Below, one piece after another: positions 33,212 through 44,876 of a stretch of 64,000 nucleotides of DNA; within the stretch, counting starts at the first letter, position 1; every line of letters starts with the position of its first letter. A program made the position numbers and the translations under genes. This DNA comes from Vesta saturnalis (taxonomy: Eukaryota; Arthropoda; Insecta; Coleoptera; Lampyridae), in the NCBI GenBank assembly GCA_036346205.1, contig JARFJB010002472.1, positions 1,757,501-1,821,500 on the forward strand, in the 5' to 3' direction. The notes below the pieces were generated by a model that did no database searches, was not told where the DNA came from, and was given only the letters and a program-made list of their open reading frames with translations.

Positions 33212-33213
<2 letters not shown>
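31658..33213 (-). repeat. gypsy 5' LTR, unit 1 (1556 bp)
   Basis: Same as 24514-26260, apart from small changes and a poly-T run (about 32215-32242) in place of a block of about 210 bp. It ends at the right with the AT repeat. Confidence 0.93.

Positions 33214-33272
<59 letters not shown>
33214..33272. repeat. (AT)n microsatellite next to the right LTR, unit 1
   Basis: About 59 bp of AT repeat between the LTR and the resumed LINE frame (TATAAAGGAAACGC). Confidence 0.97.
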
Positions 33273-33275
<3 letters not shown>

Positions 33276-33951
33276 GAAACGCATCAGATATAAACAACTA
33301 TAGGCCAATTTGCATATTATCGGTGATTGAAAAAGTATTAGAATCAATATGGATTCCAAACTGGTAAAAGTACAGAACAACTATTAAGCAAATTTAACGA
33401 CTATGTCAACACCAACCTTGATAAAGAAAAATGTGTAGTAGGAGTTTTCATAGACTTCAGCAAAGCGTTTGACACAGTCGACCGCAGAATATTGCTCAAG
33501 TGCTTAGAGAAGAATGGGGTGACTGGAAAAGAAGTAAAATGGTTTACTGATTATTTAAAAAACAGACAGTTTTCAGTAAAAGTGACAATGTGAGTGGTGC
33601 GTTAAAAATTGTTCATTCGGTATTCCACAAGGTAGCAATCTAGGACACATCCTTTTCCTAATTTATGTCAACGAGCTATTCAATATTACAAAAAACAGTA
33701 CGCTATTAATGTATGCAGATGACGCGGTAATATTATATAGTGATAAAGTCCAGAAATATGTGATCCAATTATACAAGATGACTTAAACAGAATACTTAAT
33801 TGGACCCATGGTAGCAACTTGTACATTAATAAATAAAAAACTGTATGTATGTTATTTAAAACCCCGCGTATGTATATATCAAATTTATTAAATATAAAAT
33901 TGCATAATTGTAATTGTTTAATGACCAATATGCAATGTAAATGTGTAGTCA
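33269..33951 (+). pseudogene. LINE I RT, middle part, unit 1
   Basis: Plus-strand frames give INNYRPICILSVIEKVLE, KSTEQLLSKFNDYVN, VVGVFIDFSKAFDTVDRR (palm), FGIPQGSNLGHILFLIYVNE and LLMYADDAVILYSDK (catalytic box intact), then CKCVVI up to the TTAA where a piggyBac element begins. The protein resumes at 36386. Small deletions and stops (33592, 33835) break the frame. Confidence 0.88.
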
Positions 33952-34241
33952 TTAACCCTTTCACTTCTCGAGACGAGAATGATCGCAAAGGACCTTACTG
34001 CTAAAACCGAGTATACTGCATGCCATGTTTTATTAGTTTCTTGTTCGAGTCGAGTATTGTCGCTTGCGAGACGACATCACATAGACACAGACTTGTCGAA
34101 ACTTGTATGGTTTCCCACCAATACGTCATTTAATTTTTTTTGCGTTGACTGCTCAAAACGTCTTTACTCGCATGTAACATAACAGGACAACAGTTGGTTT
34201 AGTTTACTGCGTTTTGTGCGGTACCCATTTTGTGATGTAAA

Positions 34242-36132
34242 ATGGCCACCAAAAAATATATAAGATAGAAGGAAATTGAAGACTGTGAAAGTGACGAATA
34301 AAATACTGCCGAATGTAAATATTTTATTAATTTATTTAGATTTCAAAATTACATTAACTACTTATATTTTAGCGCTTATCATAGATGCATAAGAGGTTGA
34401 AGAAGTTGAATGCAGTGACAGTGAACAGCTTTCTGTGGAACCACCACCGAAAATTGCAAAAGGTATTTATGACTGGCAAGACAAAGATTTCATCCCGATT
34501 ATACACGACTTTGACACAGACAACTCCGGGTTTAAAATTAACACTATACCTGAAAATTCAAGTCTTGTAGATGTTTTGAATGTTTTTTACCAATGATTAT
34601 ATGAAAAGTATAACTGACGAAACAAACAGATATTACCATTATATAATTATGTAGACAAGACGTTAATGAAAAGTCTGGCTTAAAACGTTAGAAACCTGTT
34701 AATTACAAAGAGATGTACTGCTTTTGGCAGTCACTATGTTAATGTCACAATTGAAAAACTTAACGTCACCGATTATTGGACAACGGATTCATATCTGACA
34801 ACGTCAATTTTTGGACGTCTTATGAAGAGGGATCGCTATTTGTTGATTCTCCGGTTGTTACATTTTCTAGACAACGACGCTGAAATTGTCGCAAATGATA
34901 GTTTACGAAAAATAAGAATCGTTTTCGATCATTCAAAAAGTACTTTTAAAACCCACTTCTATCCACTTCAAAATCTTTGCATAGATGAAAGTCTTTTACT
35001 GTGTAAAGGTCGACTATTTTTTAAACAGTATATCCCATCTAAAAGACACCGTTATGGAGTCAATTTTTTTTTTACTTTGTGATTGCGAAGCGGGATACAT
35101 ATAGTACTTTATTATTTATACAGGAGGTACTACAAATATTGAAGAACAAGCGGAAAAATGAATTGGAAAATCTGGAGATATTGTATTGACTCTTTTGGCT
35201 CCTTATTCGCACAAAGGTCATAATATTTTTGTAGATAAGTTGTATTCTAGCCCCACATTATTTTCACACTTACACGACAATCAAATGAATTCTTGTGGTA
35301 CAGTTAAAGCCACAAGAAAATATATACCAAAACTGCCGGAGAAACTAGAACGTTGTGAAGTAATACACAAATCTTCAGATCAAATCCTTGCTTTAAAATG
35401 GCAAGATAAACGAGAGGTGCGAATGTTGACAAGTTGCCATACGGCCGAAATGATAGAGACAGGTAAAATAGACAATAGAACGGGGGAGAAAATACAAAAT
35501 CCTAAATGTAACAACAACAATATGGGAGCAGTAGATAAATCAGATATGCTGCTCTCATCAATTGAGACTGTTAGGAAAGCTATAAAATGGTGCAAAAAGG
35601 TGTTTTTCCACCTAGAGACAGGTAAAATAGACAATAGAACGGGGGAGAAAATACAAAATCCTAAATGTAACAACAACAATATGGGAGCAGTAGATAAATC
35701 AGATATGCTGCTCTCATCAATTGAGACTGTTAGGAAAGCTATAAAATGGTGCAAAAAGGTGTTTTTCCATCTTGTAGATCTTGCTATTTTAAATTCTTAT
35801 CAGATATATAAATTTAAAAAAACTGAACAAACACCACTGGCCAAATTTCAGCTTGGTTTGGTAAAATCAGTAATTGAAAAGTATCATTCGCCGTTGGCTA
35901 GATCGGGTGGAGGAAGAAGAACAGAAGATACAGACTTATCTTTGAGATTGACTGAACGACATTTTCCAAGTCATGTTCCTGCTACCACAAATAAAACCAG
36001 CCCAACGAAAAGATGCGTGGTATGTGAAAAAAAATAAGAAGCGAAAAGAATCCAGATATATGTGTGCAATTTCTCAGGTGGCTCTCTGTTTTGTACCGTG
36101 CTTCGAATTATACCACACAAAAGAAAATTGAT
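34242..36132 (+). pseudogene. piggyBac transposase 2, unit 1, with an internal duplication
   Basis: A likely start, AAAATGGCC at 34242, opens an acidic N-terminus that is broken or contains a small intron, resuming near 34379 with VECSDSEQLSVEPPP-like residues. Then come YDWQDKDFIP, NDYMKSITDETNRYY, LNVTDYWTTDSY-like residues, LQNLCIDESLLLCKGRL (first Asp), GHNIFVDKLYSSP (second Asp), and MGAVDKSDMLLSS (third Asp). The last lies in a 53-residue block present twice in tandem and in frame (35455-35613, 35614-35772). The cysteine-rich tail RCVVCE, then RYMCAISQVALCFVPCFELY, needs a frameshift in an A run near 36032. Stops occur at 35079-35160. The duplication alone would disturb the active site. 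Confidence 0.9.
35455..35772 (+). repeat. 159-bp tandem duplication inside piggyBac 2
   Basis: Two copies, nearly identical, from AGAGACAGGTAAAATAGACA to GTGTTTTTCCA. The length is a multiple of three. Unit 2 of the large duplication has the same pair in eroded form (48656-48945). Confidence 0.93.
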
Positions 36133-36385
36133 AATTTAGGTTTCAGTTTGTTAGTTTGTTTATCACTGAATTTATATTTGTTTTGCTTGTTATCATCTCT
36201 TTTTATGTTTCTGATGAATTTTTAAGAAAATGTATTATTTAGAAAAAATAAACAATCTTCAATAAATTGCTCCAGACGAGTTTGAAGAAGTACTATTGCT
36301 CCAAGCATATGCACTCGCTAGCGACGATTTCGATGCGCACAGGGCTAGTAGTATTTTAACCACTATACCGCAGTGAAAAGGTTAA

Positions 36386-36880
36386 ACAAGTACTGTACAA
36401 AGCTCTTTTTAAGTCAATTATGAAATACGGTATTCGAAATTGGAGATGTATTGAATTATCTCACATAGCTAATATTAATAAGCTACAAATTCAAGTATTA
36501 AAAATGATATGTAACACACAGTATAAAACTGAACCCTTAGAAATTGCGGATACACTAACACCGTTAGGTTTTTATACATACTATAACATGATAGACCACT
36601 ATGACAGTGAACAATACAAAGTAGTTGTAAGTCATTCGTACACTAAAGTGCGTTATACCCAAATTGTTTAATGAGTATAACATGAGTGGAAATGTACAAA
36701 CAAAAAGTATATTTATATAAAAATCTAAAAATTTTGTTAAGTTATGATTACACTTTTTACATACTTCATAAATTGTACCTAAATATGTACTATGTAAATG
36801 TATAGGTTTAAAAGCGGAACCTACTCATACGTCTACGACTTAGTAGGAGCGTATACTGTAAGTATTTAATAAATAAATAA
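36386..36880 (+). pseudogene. LINE I C-terminus and 3' end, unit 1
   Basis: Plus strand: VLYKALFKSIMKYGIRNW, NKLQIQVLKMICNTQYK, LTPLGFYTYYNMIDHY, the C-terminal part also seen in the intact LINE at 58251. It ends with a predicted hairpin (GGAACCTACTC and GACTTAGTAGGAGC, 36817-36851) and an AATAAATAAATAAAT tail. Confidence 0.82.
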
Positions 36881-36888
36881 ATGAATTT

Positions 36889-36920
36889 TTATTAGTATTA
36901 TTATTATTATTTTTTTTTCC
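36889..36920. repeat. ATT/T-rich tail shared by two LINEs
   Basis: TATTATTATTATTATT and a T run. On the minus strand this is the 3' tail of LINE B. It abuts the plus-strand tail of LINE I, so the two LINEs meet tail to tail. Confidence 0.8.
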
Positions 36921-37523
36921 TTTATGAAGTATCGGCTGCAGTGGGCATTAGCTTTCCTGCGTTGTTATATTCTTGTGGTGATATTAATTGCTTTGCAAAA
37001 TTGTAATAATTTCTGTATGTTTTGTTCATTGCTAAATATATTTTCATCTCTATAGGAAGGCCAATTCTTTCTCGCACCTCACGATGTTCTAAGCATTCGC
37101 ATATAATATGGCGTATTGTCAATGGTGTGTTGAATAAATCGCATGTTGGTTATCTTTGTCTGGTTTTCCCTAATATGTAAGAGTGTGTCCCAATCGAATG
37201 CGGCACAAAATGACATCCTCTCGACGATTCAGTTCTGTTGCATACTTCCAAGCACCCGCGGTTGTCTTGATTTCTCTCAATTGTCCTGTGTACCTGGACG
37301 ATTCATTTTCCCATGTTGTCTTAAATATTCTATTATTTTCCTGTATGCGGTCTGAGCATAGTAGCGGGGTTTGGTCTATTTCTGCCTCTGTTGCTGCGGA
37401 TTTTGCATGTTTGTCAGCTAATTCGTTGCCTTTGATGTTCAGGTGTGATGGCGTCCATAGTATCACGATTTTCTTATTCAGTTCAGTTAGATGGTGTAAC
37501 TGAGACATTAGAAGTTTGCTGAA
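36921..37523 (-). pseudogene. LINE B ORF2 end, RNase H and zinc tail, unit 1
   Basis: Minus strand: VILWTPSHLNIKGNELADK (RNase H end), GAWKYATELNRRED, CRIRLGHTLTY, and the zinc tail TIRHIICECLEHRE. It is cut at the duplication junction (37523). The rest of the gene is present only after unit 2. Confidence 0.85.
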
Positions 37524-37530
37524 TTTTTAC
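37524..37530. other. 7-bp filler at the duplication junction
   Basis: TTTTTAC lies between the end of unit 1 and the start of unit 2 and matches neither flank clearly. Short filler is usual at end-joining junctions. It could also mark an assembly join. Confidence 0.7.
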
Positions 37531-37757
37531 AATACTTATCTTTTTGATTTTTAATGGTGTATTTTAAATTACACAATCTAAACGTTTCGATAACACAGTT
37601 ACTTTCGTCAGTAGTAATATCTGTTAAAGTTGTTAAAGATGTTGTAAACAATTTTGCCAAAGTTGAAAAATTAAAACATAAGTTAATAACGAATTTAGCA
37701 CATTTAACTCTAGGAACTGGAACATTCCCTGGTGAATTTAAAATCGCGGTGACTAAA

Positions 37758-37822
<65 letters not shown>
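37531..37822 (+). pseudogene. LINE I first part plus (AT)n, unit 2
   Basis: Same sequence as 24223-24513, with a slightly longer AT tract (about 37761-37822). Confidence 0.85.
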
Positions 37823-37826
<4 letters not shown>

Positions 37827-39493
37827 ATGAGAGGTTCAAATAAACCTTGCCTTCCCCAATATTATTTACAATTTTTTTTTTATGGTTTGTTAATTTGGTT
37901 TTAAATTTAAAACTACACAACTTTCAAAATTTGTTGTAATAACAGTTAATATGTTGAGCGCCAACCTGTATAAATCTCAGGTAAATTGTTTAGAATTTTT
38001 CTCCTTTTTTTAAGCTTAATATTTCAATTCCAACAAATCTGATTTGACCAAGTAAGTTAATCCAATAAACTATTATTGACACATACAAAATTACGTAAAT
38101 AAATGAAAAATTTTAACTTGTTAAAATTAAATAGGGATCAAATGAATTTCAAACAATAATCTCAGGAACAAGTGAGTCTTAATAATGCGAGTGAATTAAT
38201 CGACATAAAAAAATTAATTCTTTGACGTGGACGATTTCACAGGAAAACAATAAAATAACAAACTTATTCCTAATTAAATTTATACTACACCTACCTAAGA
38301 AACGTCACTGGACTGATCCTGTAGTCATATGGTTATGCCCGCTAGCAGGTGTCGAATGCAGCAAGTGGAAATTTTCTTTTTTTTTCTTTTCTTCAGGTAA
38401 GTGACACTTATTAAATCTTCCCTTACTCCTTGATTGGCCAAACAAATTATTTTGTGCTGTCCTCCACCACGTGTTGGGTACGATATTGTTAATAATGCCT
38501 TTTCTTTTTGTTTTATACAAATCGTAGATGACAAGGAATGTCTTGAGGAAGGATTGTGAGAATTATGGTACCCATTATGAAAGTGTGACAGTGGTTTAAA
38601 AATTCTACTTTTTATCTATCACTTAGTAGGAACAACACTATATTATTTATTAAAGTTTTTTAATTTAGTCCTTTTCTTCTTGTCACAAGTTGTACATACA
38701 CCATTCCAACCTTTATTCCACAATCACCGCTACTACACATTAACTTGTTTTGCATACACAATAATTATAATGGTAAGTGCAATTAAAATATGAATTTATT
38801 TCTTATTATTAATTATAATACATTTATTGTAGATGAAACCAGAAAACCAAAGCATAACGCATCTTATTGCAATTTCTAACAATGTGAATGTCCATATATA
38901 ATTTTATCAAAAAATAAAGATAAACTCTAAGTGATATCAAACACGCATAATATTTACAAATACAACTATTTAACTTAATCTGTCACATTTCTCTTTTTGA
39001 AAAATACATTTTAAATCTGATGTGATTTAAACTAAATTAAAACATTTAACCATTTAGATAACAAAATTAATTAACTTTACAATATAATTTAACCAACCAA
39101 AAATTTATTCTTATTTCATAGAAATAATTAACAAAGTCTGTTTTAGGTAACAAGAGTAAAATAAACGTTTATGAAAACTTCTAAAAGTAAAAGCCCACGT
39201 GCAAAAAAATTGGATAAAAAATTCTTTCTTTTTTTTTTATATAAAGAACAAAAATATATTCCTTTTTTATGTTTAAAATATTTGACTCTATATAAAAATG
39301 TAAAACAAAAAAAACACTCAATTATTTTACCTGTATCTTATATGTGCTTTGTAAATATTGATAGCATGAAATTTTTTTTTTTAAATAAAGTCATAAAATT
39401 CAGATTTGTTGTTATTGATGTTTTAATGTGCTTATTTATGTAATAATTTGTTTATATATGTGTAAAACAGGTCAATAAGGACATAACATGTCA
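37823..39493 (-). repeat. gypsy 3' LTR, unit 2 (1671 bp)
   Basis: Matches 24514-26260 with small deletions, mainly in A/T runs between 39165 and 39380. Confidence 0.93.
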
Positions 39494-39639
39494 TTTTCCC
39501 TTATTTTTTTATATTTTGATTTTAAAGCAAATCTTTTTTTTTTTTTATAACATCTATGTGTGTTGGATGCTAAGCTAATCTTTAAAATTGAAATCAAGAA
39601 AAATTTAATAAAATGTGAGCTAAATCTTACTTGACATTT

Positions 39640-40690
39640 TTATACAAATTGTTAAATCGCATTTGTGTTTTAATATTGGTAAATCATGTCTAAATGGAAT
39701 CTACCCCTTCTTTTGTCAGAATCTTTAAATCTAAGATCATAACTATCTCCATATCGTTTATGTATCACATAAGGCCCTTCATATGGTTCCAGTTACTTTT
39801 CACAAATTTGTTTCGAACCATCTGCTACCCTTAGCTTCTTCACGATAACTACATCACCCTCATGAAAACTACATGTTTCTTGATTTTACTGTTCTCTCTT
39901 TGTATGAACCTGTCTTGTTTTTGTCTGATTATCGCCCTTACCAGACATAATTTCCGTTCTATTTCCTCATTGTTGTCTTTACTGACTTTCCATGGTCTAT
40001 CAGGAAATTGTCGTTTCATTAAAATCAGTGGTGCCACCTCGGTGATTGTTGACGGCACTTCATTTATAAATGTTTCGATCTGTTGCAAATAATGCCCCCA
40101 ATGAATGTGTCGTTCATGGTGCATGATTATTCTCAAATATTTGGTGACTTCCTGGATGTAACGTTCCGATGGATTTGCCTGAGGGTGTCTTATGGAACAA
40201 AAACTTACTTGTACGTTTCTCTTCGCAAATTTTCTTTAAATCGGTGTTGTTAAAATAAGTCGCATTGTCGGCTATTAACTTCCTCGGTCGACCTATTTCT
40301 TGTATGAACTGGTCAATCATGTCGAGTGATTTTTCCGTTGTACAGACAGGTACGGGATACAGTTTCGTGTACCTACTGAACAAATCAACGATGATGAGGA
40401 TATGTTTGTTCTTTCCACTCTTCACTAAGTTACTTAAGTAGTCGATGGCTACTACCTCCAGTGGTTCTGTGGTTCTAATTGTTCTTATTTCATTTTTGTT
40501 TACATAATTTTTATATTTAGCTATAGTGCAGAGATGGCAACCTTTGACAACTTTCTTCACAACTGCTAAGTCTTTCTTGCAGAAGAAGTTTTCTCATAAG
40601 CAGCCAGATTTTCCTGATGCCAATATGTCCATATCGAAGATGAAAGGACAGAGCTATTTCTCTACAATACTCCTTGGTGATCAAGTATAA
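39640..40690 (-). pseudogene. gypsy integrase, unit 2, frameshifted
   Basis: Same protein as 26420-27457. Frames 40560-40114 (zinc ligand GCHLCTIAK, VVAIDYLSNL, LIADNATYFNN) and 40136-39849 (linker and tail) are separated by one-base deletions near 40225 and 40243. Another deletion (near 40592) shifts the N-terminus and a further one (near 39865) shifts the C-terminus. Confidence 0.88.
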
Positions 40691-40726
40691 GTCTTGATTT
40701 TTACTTCTTTACAAGGATTTCATTTA

Positions 40727-42960
40727 CTAATTTGCAATTTTATGCTTATCCTTGTTCTTAAGATTCTTTCGTAAGTCTTCGAACTCTTCATTCTGTTGAT
40801 CTCGTGTTATTCGATGATCACTGAATAAATCGTTCTCATTCTTCATACGATTTAGGTACACCTTTATTTTATCTTTGGTAAGGAGAGACTGTTCATTCTG
40901 TCTTGTAAATGCATCTGCCACTAAGTTTTTTTTTCCTTCCACGTATTTGATATCGAAATTATATTCTTGTAATATAAGGCTCCATCGATAAATTCTGTTA
41001 TTGACGAATCTCGTCTTCATCAAATGGGTCAAAGCAGAGTGGTCTGTCTCGACTATAAAATTTGTTCCCACTAGGTAGAAATTTAGTTTCATAATGCAAT
41101 AAATGATTGCCAGCATCTCCTTCTCAGAAACTGAATACTTCCGTTCTGCACCCCTTAAAACTCTTGAGACAAAACATATCGGTACCTCTTCGTTGCCTTG
41201 TATTTGGGTTAGTATTCCTGCTATAGCGTAGTCGGAAGCATCTGTCTTGAGTGTAAATTTTGTACTGAAGTCTGGGTGATATAAACGTAATCCTTCGTAA
41301 AATACGTCCTTCAACTGTTGGAAAGCTTTTTCTTTGTCTCTGTCCCACATAAACCGTTTACCTTTTTTTAATAATTCAACTAATGGTAGAGATAATTCGG
41401 CAAACCCTGCGATAAATTTTCGAAAATAATTTAAAACGCCTAAAAACCCCCGTAATTGTTTTATATTCTTAGGTCTAGGAAATTCTTTAATTTCCTTAAT
41501 TCTTGCGTCATCTAATCGCATACCTTCTTGGTTAACTATAAACCCTAAAATGTTTACGCTTAATTTCAGAAATTGGCACTTTTCTAAATTTAATTTTAAG
41601 CCATTGTCATCCAACATTTTGAGAATTATATCTAGATGTTGTAAGTGTTCTTGAACGTTTTTACTAAATATAAGAATGTCGTCAACATAGTGCAAACAAA
41701 AACTTCATAACTATCTAAAATCTTTGCATTGCCCTCACTAACGCTGCACAGGAACTAGCCAACCCAAAAGGCACAACCCTGAACTGATAAGTCTCCCATC
41801 AATACTAAATCCTGTGTACTTTCTTGAATTTTTATCTAATGGTATTAACCAGAAAGAATTTCGCAAATCTAACTTTGTGTATATCTTATCTTTGCCTATC
41901 TTTCCTAGTAATGATTCTATCTTTTGAGGAGATTCCATTTGTGGAGCTGTTCTTTCATTTAATCTTCTGGCATCTAAACATAGTCTTAATGAATCGTCTT
42001 TCTTTTAACAACAACTAGTGGATTTATATACTTTGTACTGCACGTTCTATTATTCTCTCATTGAGCATACTTGTCAGAATGTCTTTTACCTTATCTTTAT
42101 AGTGATATGGAACTGAATAACTTTGATCTCTAAATGGTTCCCTCTCGTCTACCTCTAATTTGTGCTCGTAGCCCGTAGCTACCCTAACTTCGCTGTTTAT
42201 CAGATTTTTATATTTTTTTAAAAGTTTGTATATGTCATGCTTGTAACTATCGTCACTGTTAATATTGGTCATTTGTATTTGATCGCCTGTGTTTTGTTTA
42301 GGCGTAATATGGTTAGTGTATACTTTCTGAGTGTCGTATACTGGTCGTTGTCTCTTTGTTTGTCCAATTTACAGTGTGGTCCGCAAATGATACTGTTTCA
42401 CTGTCTATGTCAATAATACTCTTACAAGTTTTCAAAATGTCCATTCCTAAAATAACGTCTATTTGCATGTCCTTAACAACTAATAGTTCTTGTTTGATTT
42501 CTATGTTACCTATTCTAAGGTCCCCTATGTATCTTCTCCTAGCACATGAAAATTTTCTGTTATTAGCTGCTACCAGTTCAATAATTTTAATGCCTATTGT
42601 ATGATCATCCAGTCTGCCTACCTTATCTCTAATAAACTCTTCTGAAATTAAAGAAACTTCAGCCCCTGTGTCTATTAACGCCGTTGCTTTCACGCCTTTG
42701 ACTTCAACTTGAATATAAGGTAAACTATTTACAATCACGTTTTCCAATTCTACCTCATTACCATTACTACCAATCGCGATGTATTCTTTTGGGTGTTCGT
42801 AATAAGTGTTACTGATAACTGCACTCTGATCTGAAATCAGCCTAGCCTGACCCTTGTGCCTTTTTGCTTCAATAATTTTAACATATTTTGTAAGTTTTTG
42901 ATTTTTAAACCTAAATATCCTTTTTTTATTCTTTCCAATTTTGTAGTTTTTATATAACAA
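40727..42960 (-). pseudogene. gypsy protease-RT-RNase H, unit 2, frameshifted
   Basis: Pieces: 42960-42313 (linker and protease with TALIDTGAEVSLIS; here the linker reads TYYEH, with no stop), 42272-42024, 41938-41738 and 41695-40727 (HYVDDILIFSKNV through the RNase H). One-base deletions near 42330, 42350, 42007, 42040, 41793, 41724 and 41699 separate them. Protein identity to unit 1 is otherwise nearly complete. Confidence 0.9.
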
Positions 42961-43157
42961 ATTACTTTGTGCGGCTAATTTTTGTTTTACGCAACTTTAG
43001 TTGTACGTATTTTGGTTTTTCTTGATTTATTATTGAGGTCGATTTATTTTTGTTAGAAACTGCATTAACTTTTTCTTGTTTATCAGTGTTTTGTTCTGTG
43101 CTGCTGTTTTCGATAATTGCGTTATCCGTTTTCGCAGTTATTTTGTCTCTGATGTTT

Positions 43158-44793
43158 TTACCAGCAGCACCTTACTAAAATCCAGGGGTTATGTACCACT
43201 GCCTCAACAACCTGCTCTATTCGGTCTTCATTCTTAATTCGTACTGGTTGTTTAGGGTCGTTAGTTACTTTCTGCGATGGACTTACTTCAAATTTGTTTA
43301 TGTAATATTTTTCGAATTCATTTTTCCTGCGCTCTGGGCTTCTGTTCATTTTCGTTTTCATGTTCTTTCTGTTCTTTGTAGTAGTCTTCTTTGTCCACTG
43401 TTTAGTCCACTGCCGATTGTAAGGGTTCGTATTTGGTCTTGGTTCAATGTATCGTCTTTGATTACGTCCTACCTGTTCATACTGTCGTGGGTTGTCTCGT
43501 CGTACTTGTAATTGTGTTGAAGGTCCAGCAGACGATCTTCGTATCTCGTCTCTGTAATCGTACCTTTTGATCAGCGCCTGGAGCTCGAAATATGTCCTAA
43601 TGTCCTCTGTGATCACTCGATCTCTTATGTCATCTTCAAAGTGCTCTGCCAGCTGAGCTATGATCACATTTTCATCCATCATATTCCCCAGATGTTTACA
43701 GAGAGCATACTTGCTTATGAGATACCTTTCTCTGGTCACCCTAAGTGTGGGTTATATTTGCCTGTTTGCAGTTTCCTTTTTACTTTTTCTTGTTCGAGGT
43801 CACCCAGTACTGCCTTGTGAATTGCGCCTTGAAATTATTGAGTCCAGTGATGTGGTCCTCTATTGTATCATACCATTTCAGAGCTTCACCTTTTAGTGAG
43901 GTTCTTATACATAATAGTTCCTCTGTTTGAGTAAAATTATGGCCATAAATACGTCGGTTATTGTTTATTCGCGTTTCTAAATTTTGAGGTACATCATGGG
44001 ATGTATTTCTTGTCCCCGCCGTACTTCTCAATTTGGTTTTCTTCCCTAAAGTACATTGGAGATCCAGGTAGCACAGTTCTTGCTACCTTCATTTCTATTT
44101 CTTCTAACCGTCGGTCCATTTCCTCCTTGAGTCCTTTAGAGAAAGACTCTTCTTGATCTAACCGGTCTTCCATTTCCTTCTCATCCTGTTGAGGTGTCCA
44201 TTCATGTATTCGTCATGGTCTTGTAGTCTATGGTCTAATTCCCTTTTCATATCTGATCTCTCATTCTGGACTTGCTTCGTGCAATTGTTCATTGCCTGGT
44301 ACAGTACTTGTTGTCCCGTCGAGTGTATTTGTTTTTCAATATCTTTGAATTTGTTTTGTGTTTCTGTTTTATTTTCTTCAAGTTTTGTTTCTATTATTTC
44401 TACTTTTTTCGTAAGTTGCTCTGTAAGCTGCGTTTTTAAGTCTTCTATTTTGCTTCCAATCTTGTGCTGCTTATGTCTATGGTTGCTATTTTTGTGTTTA
44501 ATTCCGCCATGCTTTTTCGGTTATCCAGCATGTAACTCGTTTCGTGCCTGACTTTCCTGCATAAATTTTATTACCTGCTCGAGTTGTCCCTGTGGAATCT
44601 GTACTACGTGTGATTGAGTCTTTTCGGTGTCAAACTTGCAGGGTTCCTTGCTCACATCCATCGAGATGTTTTCAGGTGTCTGCTCCACCACCTGGTCAGA
44701 GACATTTTCCACGGAATCCTGTGTCTGTGTTATTCCAGATGTGGCAATTCCACTTTCGATGGAAGCTTGGACAATGTAGCTTCCGTTTTCCAT
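43158..44793 (-). pseudogene. gypsy gag, unit 2, frameshifted
   Basis: Pieces 44793-44521 (N-terminus), about 44520-44040 (coiled coil, broken), 44031-43780 (Gag core) and 43739-43158 (basic tail) correspond to the unit 1 frames, with extra small deletions. Confidence 0.85.
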
Positions 44794-44876
44794 ACTTTCT
44801 TACGAAATATTTTTTTTTTATAGTAACACGTCAATGTTCACTCGCTGTGGCCCCACGTTCTTGGGTGACAAATAAT

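Larger units (their letters stand above)
24514..33213 (-). mobile_element. Ty3/gypsy LTR retrotransposon, unit 1 copy
   Basis: Transcription sense is the minus strand. LTRs: 31658-33213 (5') and 24514-26260 (3'), both starting TGACATGTTATG and ending CTCTCATAACA in that sense. A purine run AATAAGGGAAAA directly before the 3' LTR (26261-26275) is the polypurine tract. Order gag, protease-RT-RNase H, integrase is Ty3/gypsy. No env-like frame was seen after integrase. It is inserted in an AT tract inside LINE I. gag is frameshifted, so the copy is not autonomous. Confidence 0.93.
33952..36385 (+). mobile_element. piggyBac-like transposon 2, unit 1 copy
   Basis: Flanked by TTAA (33952-33955 and 36382-36385). 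Termini: CCCTTTCACTTCTCGAGACG on the left and, read in reverse, CCTTTTCACTGCGGTATAG on the right. Removing it with one TTAA rejoins the LINE I sequence, so the insertion was exact. Length is about 2.43 kb. Confidence 0.92.
24223..37523. repeat. 13.3-kb tandem duplication, unit 1
   Basis: Starts at AATACTTATC (24223) and ends at GAAGTTTGCTGAA (37523). The whole segment recurs in the same order and orientation at 37531-50697. It includes a LINE interrupted by gypsy and piggyBac elements, plus a LINE tail. Both units share the same nested breakpoints, so the duplication is younger than those insertions. Confidence 0.95.

Noticed and set aside
35380..35754. 124-codon minus-strand frame with an internal repeat
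   Set aside because: It is the reverse of the duplicated piggyBac segment.
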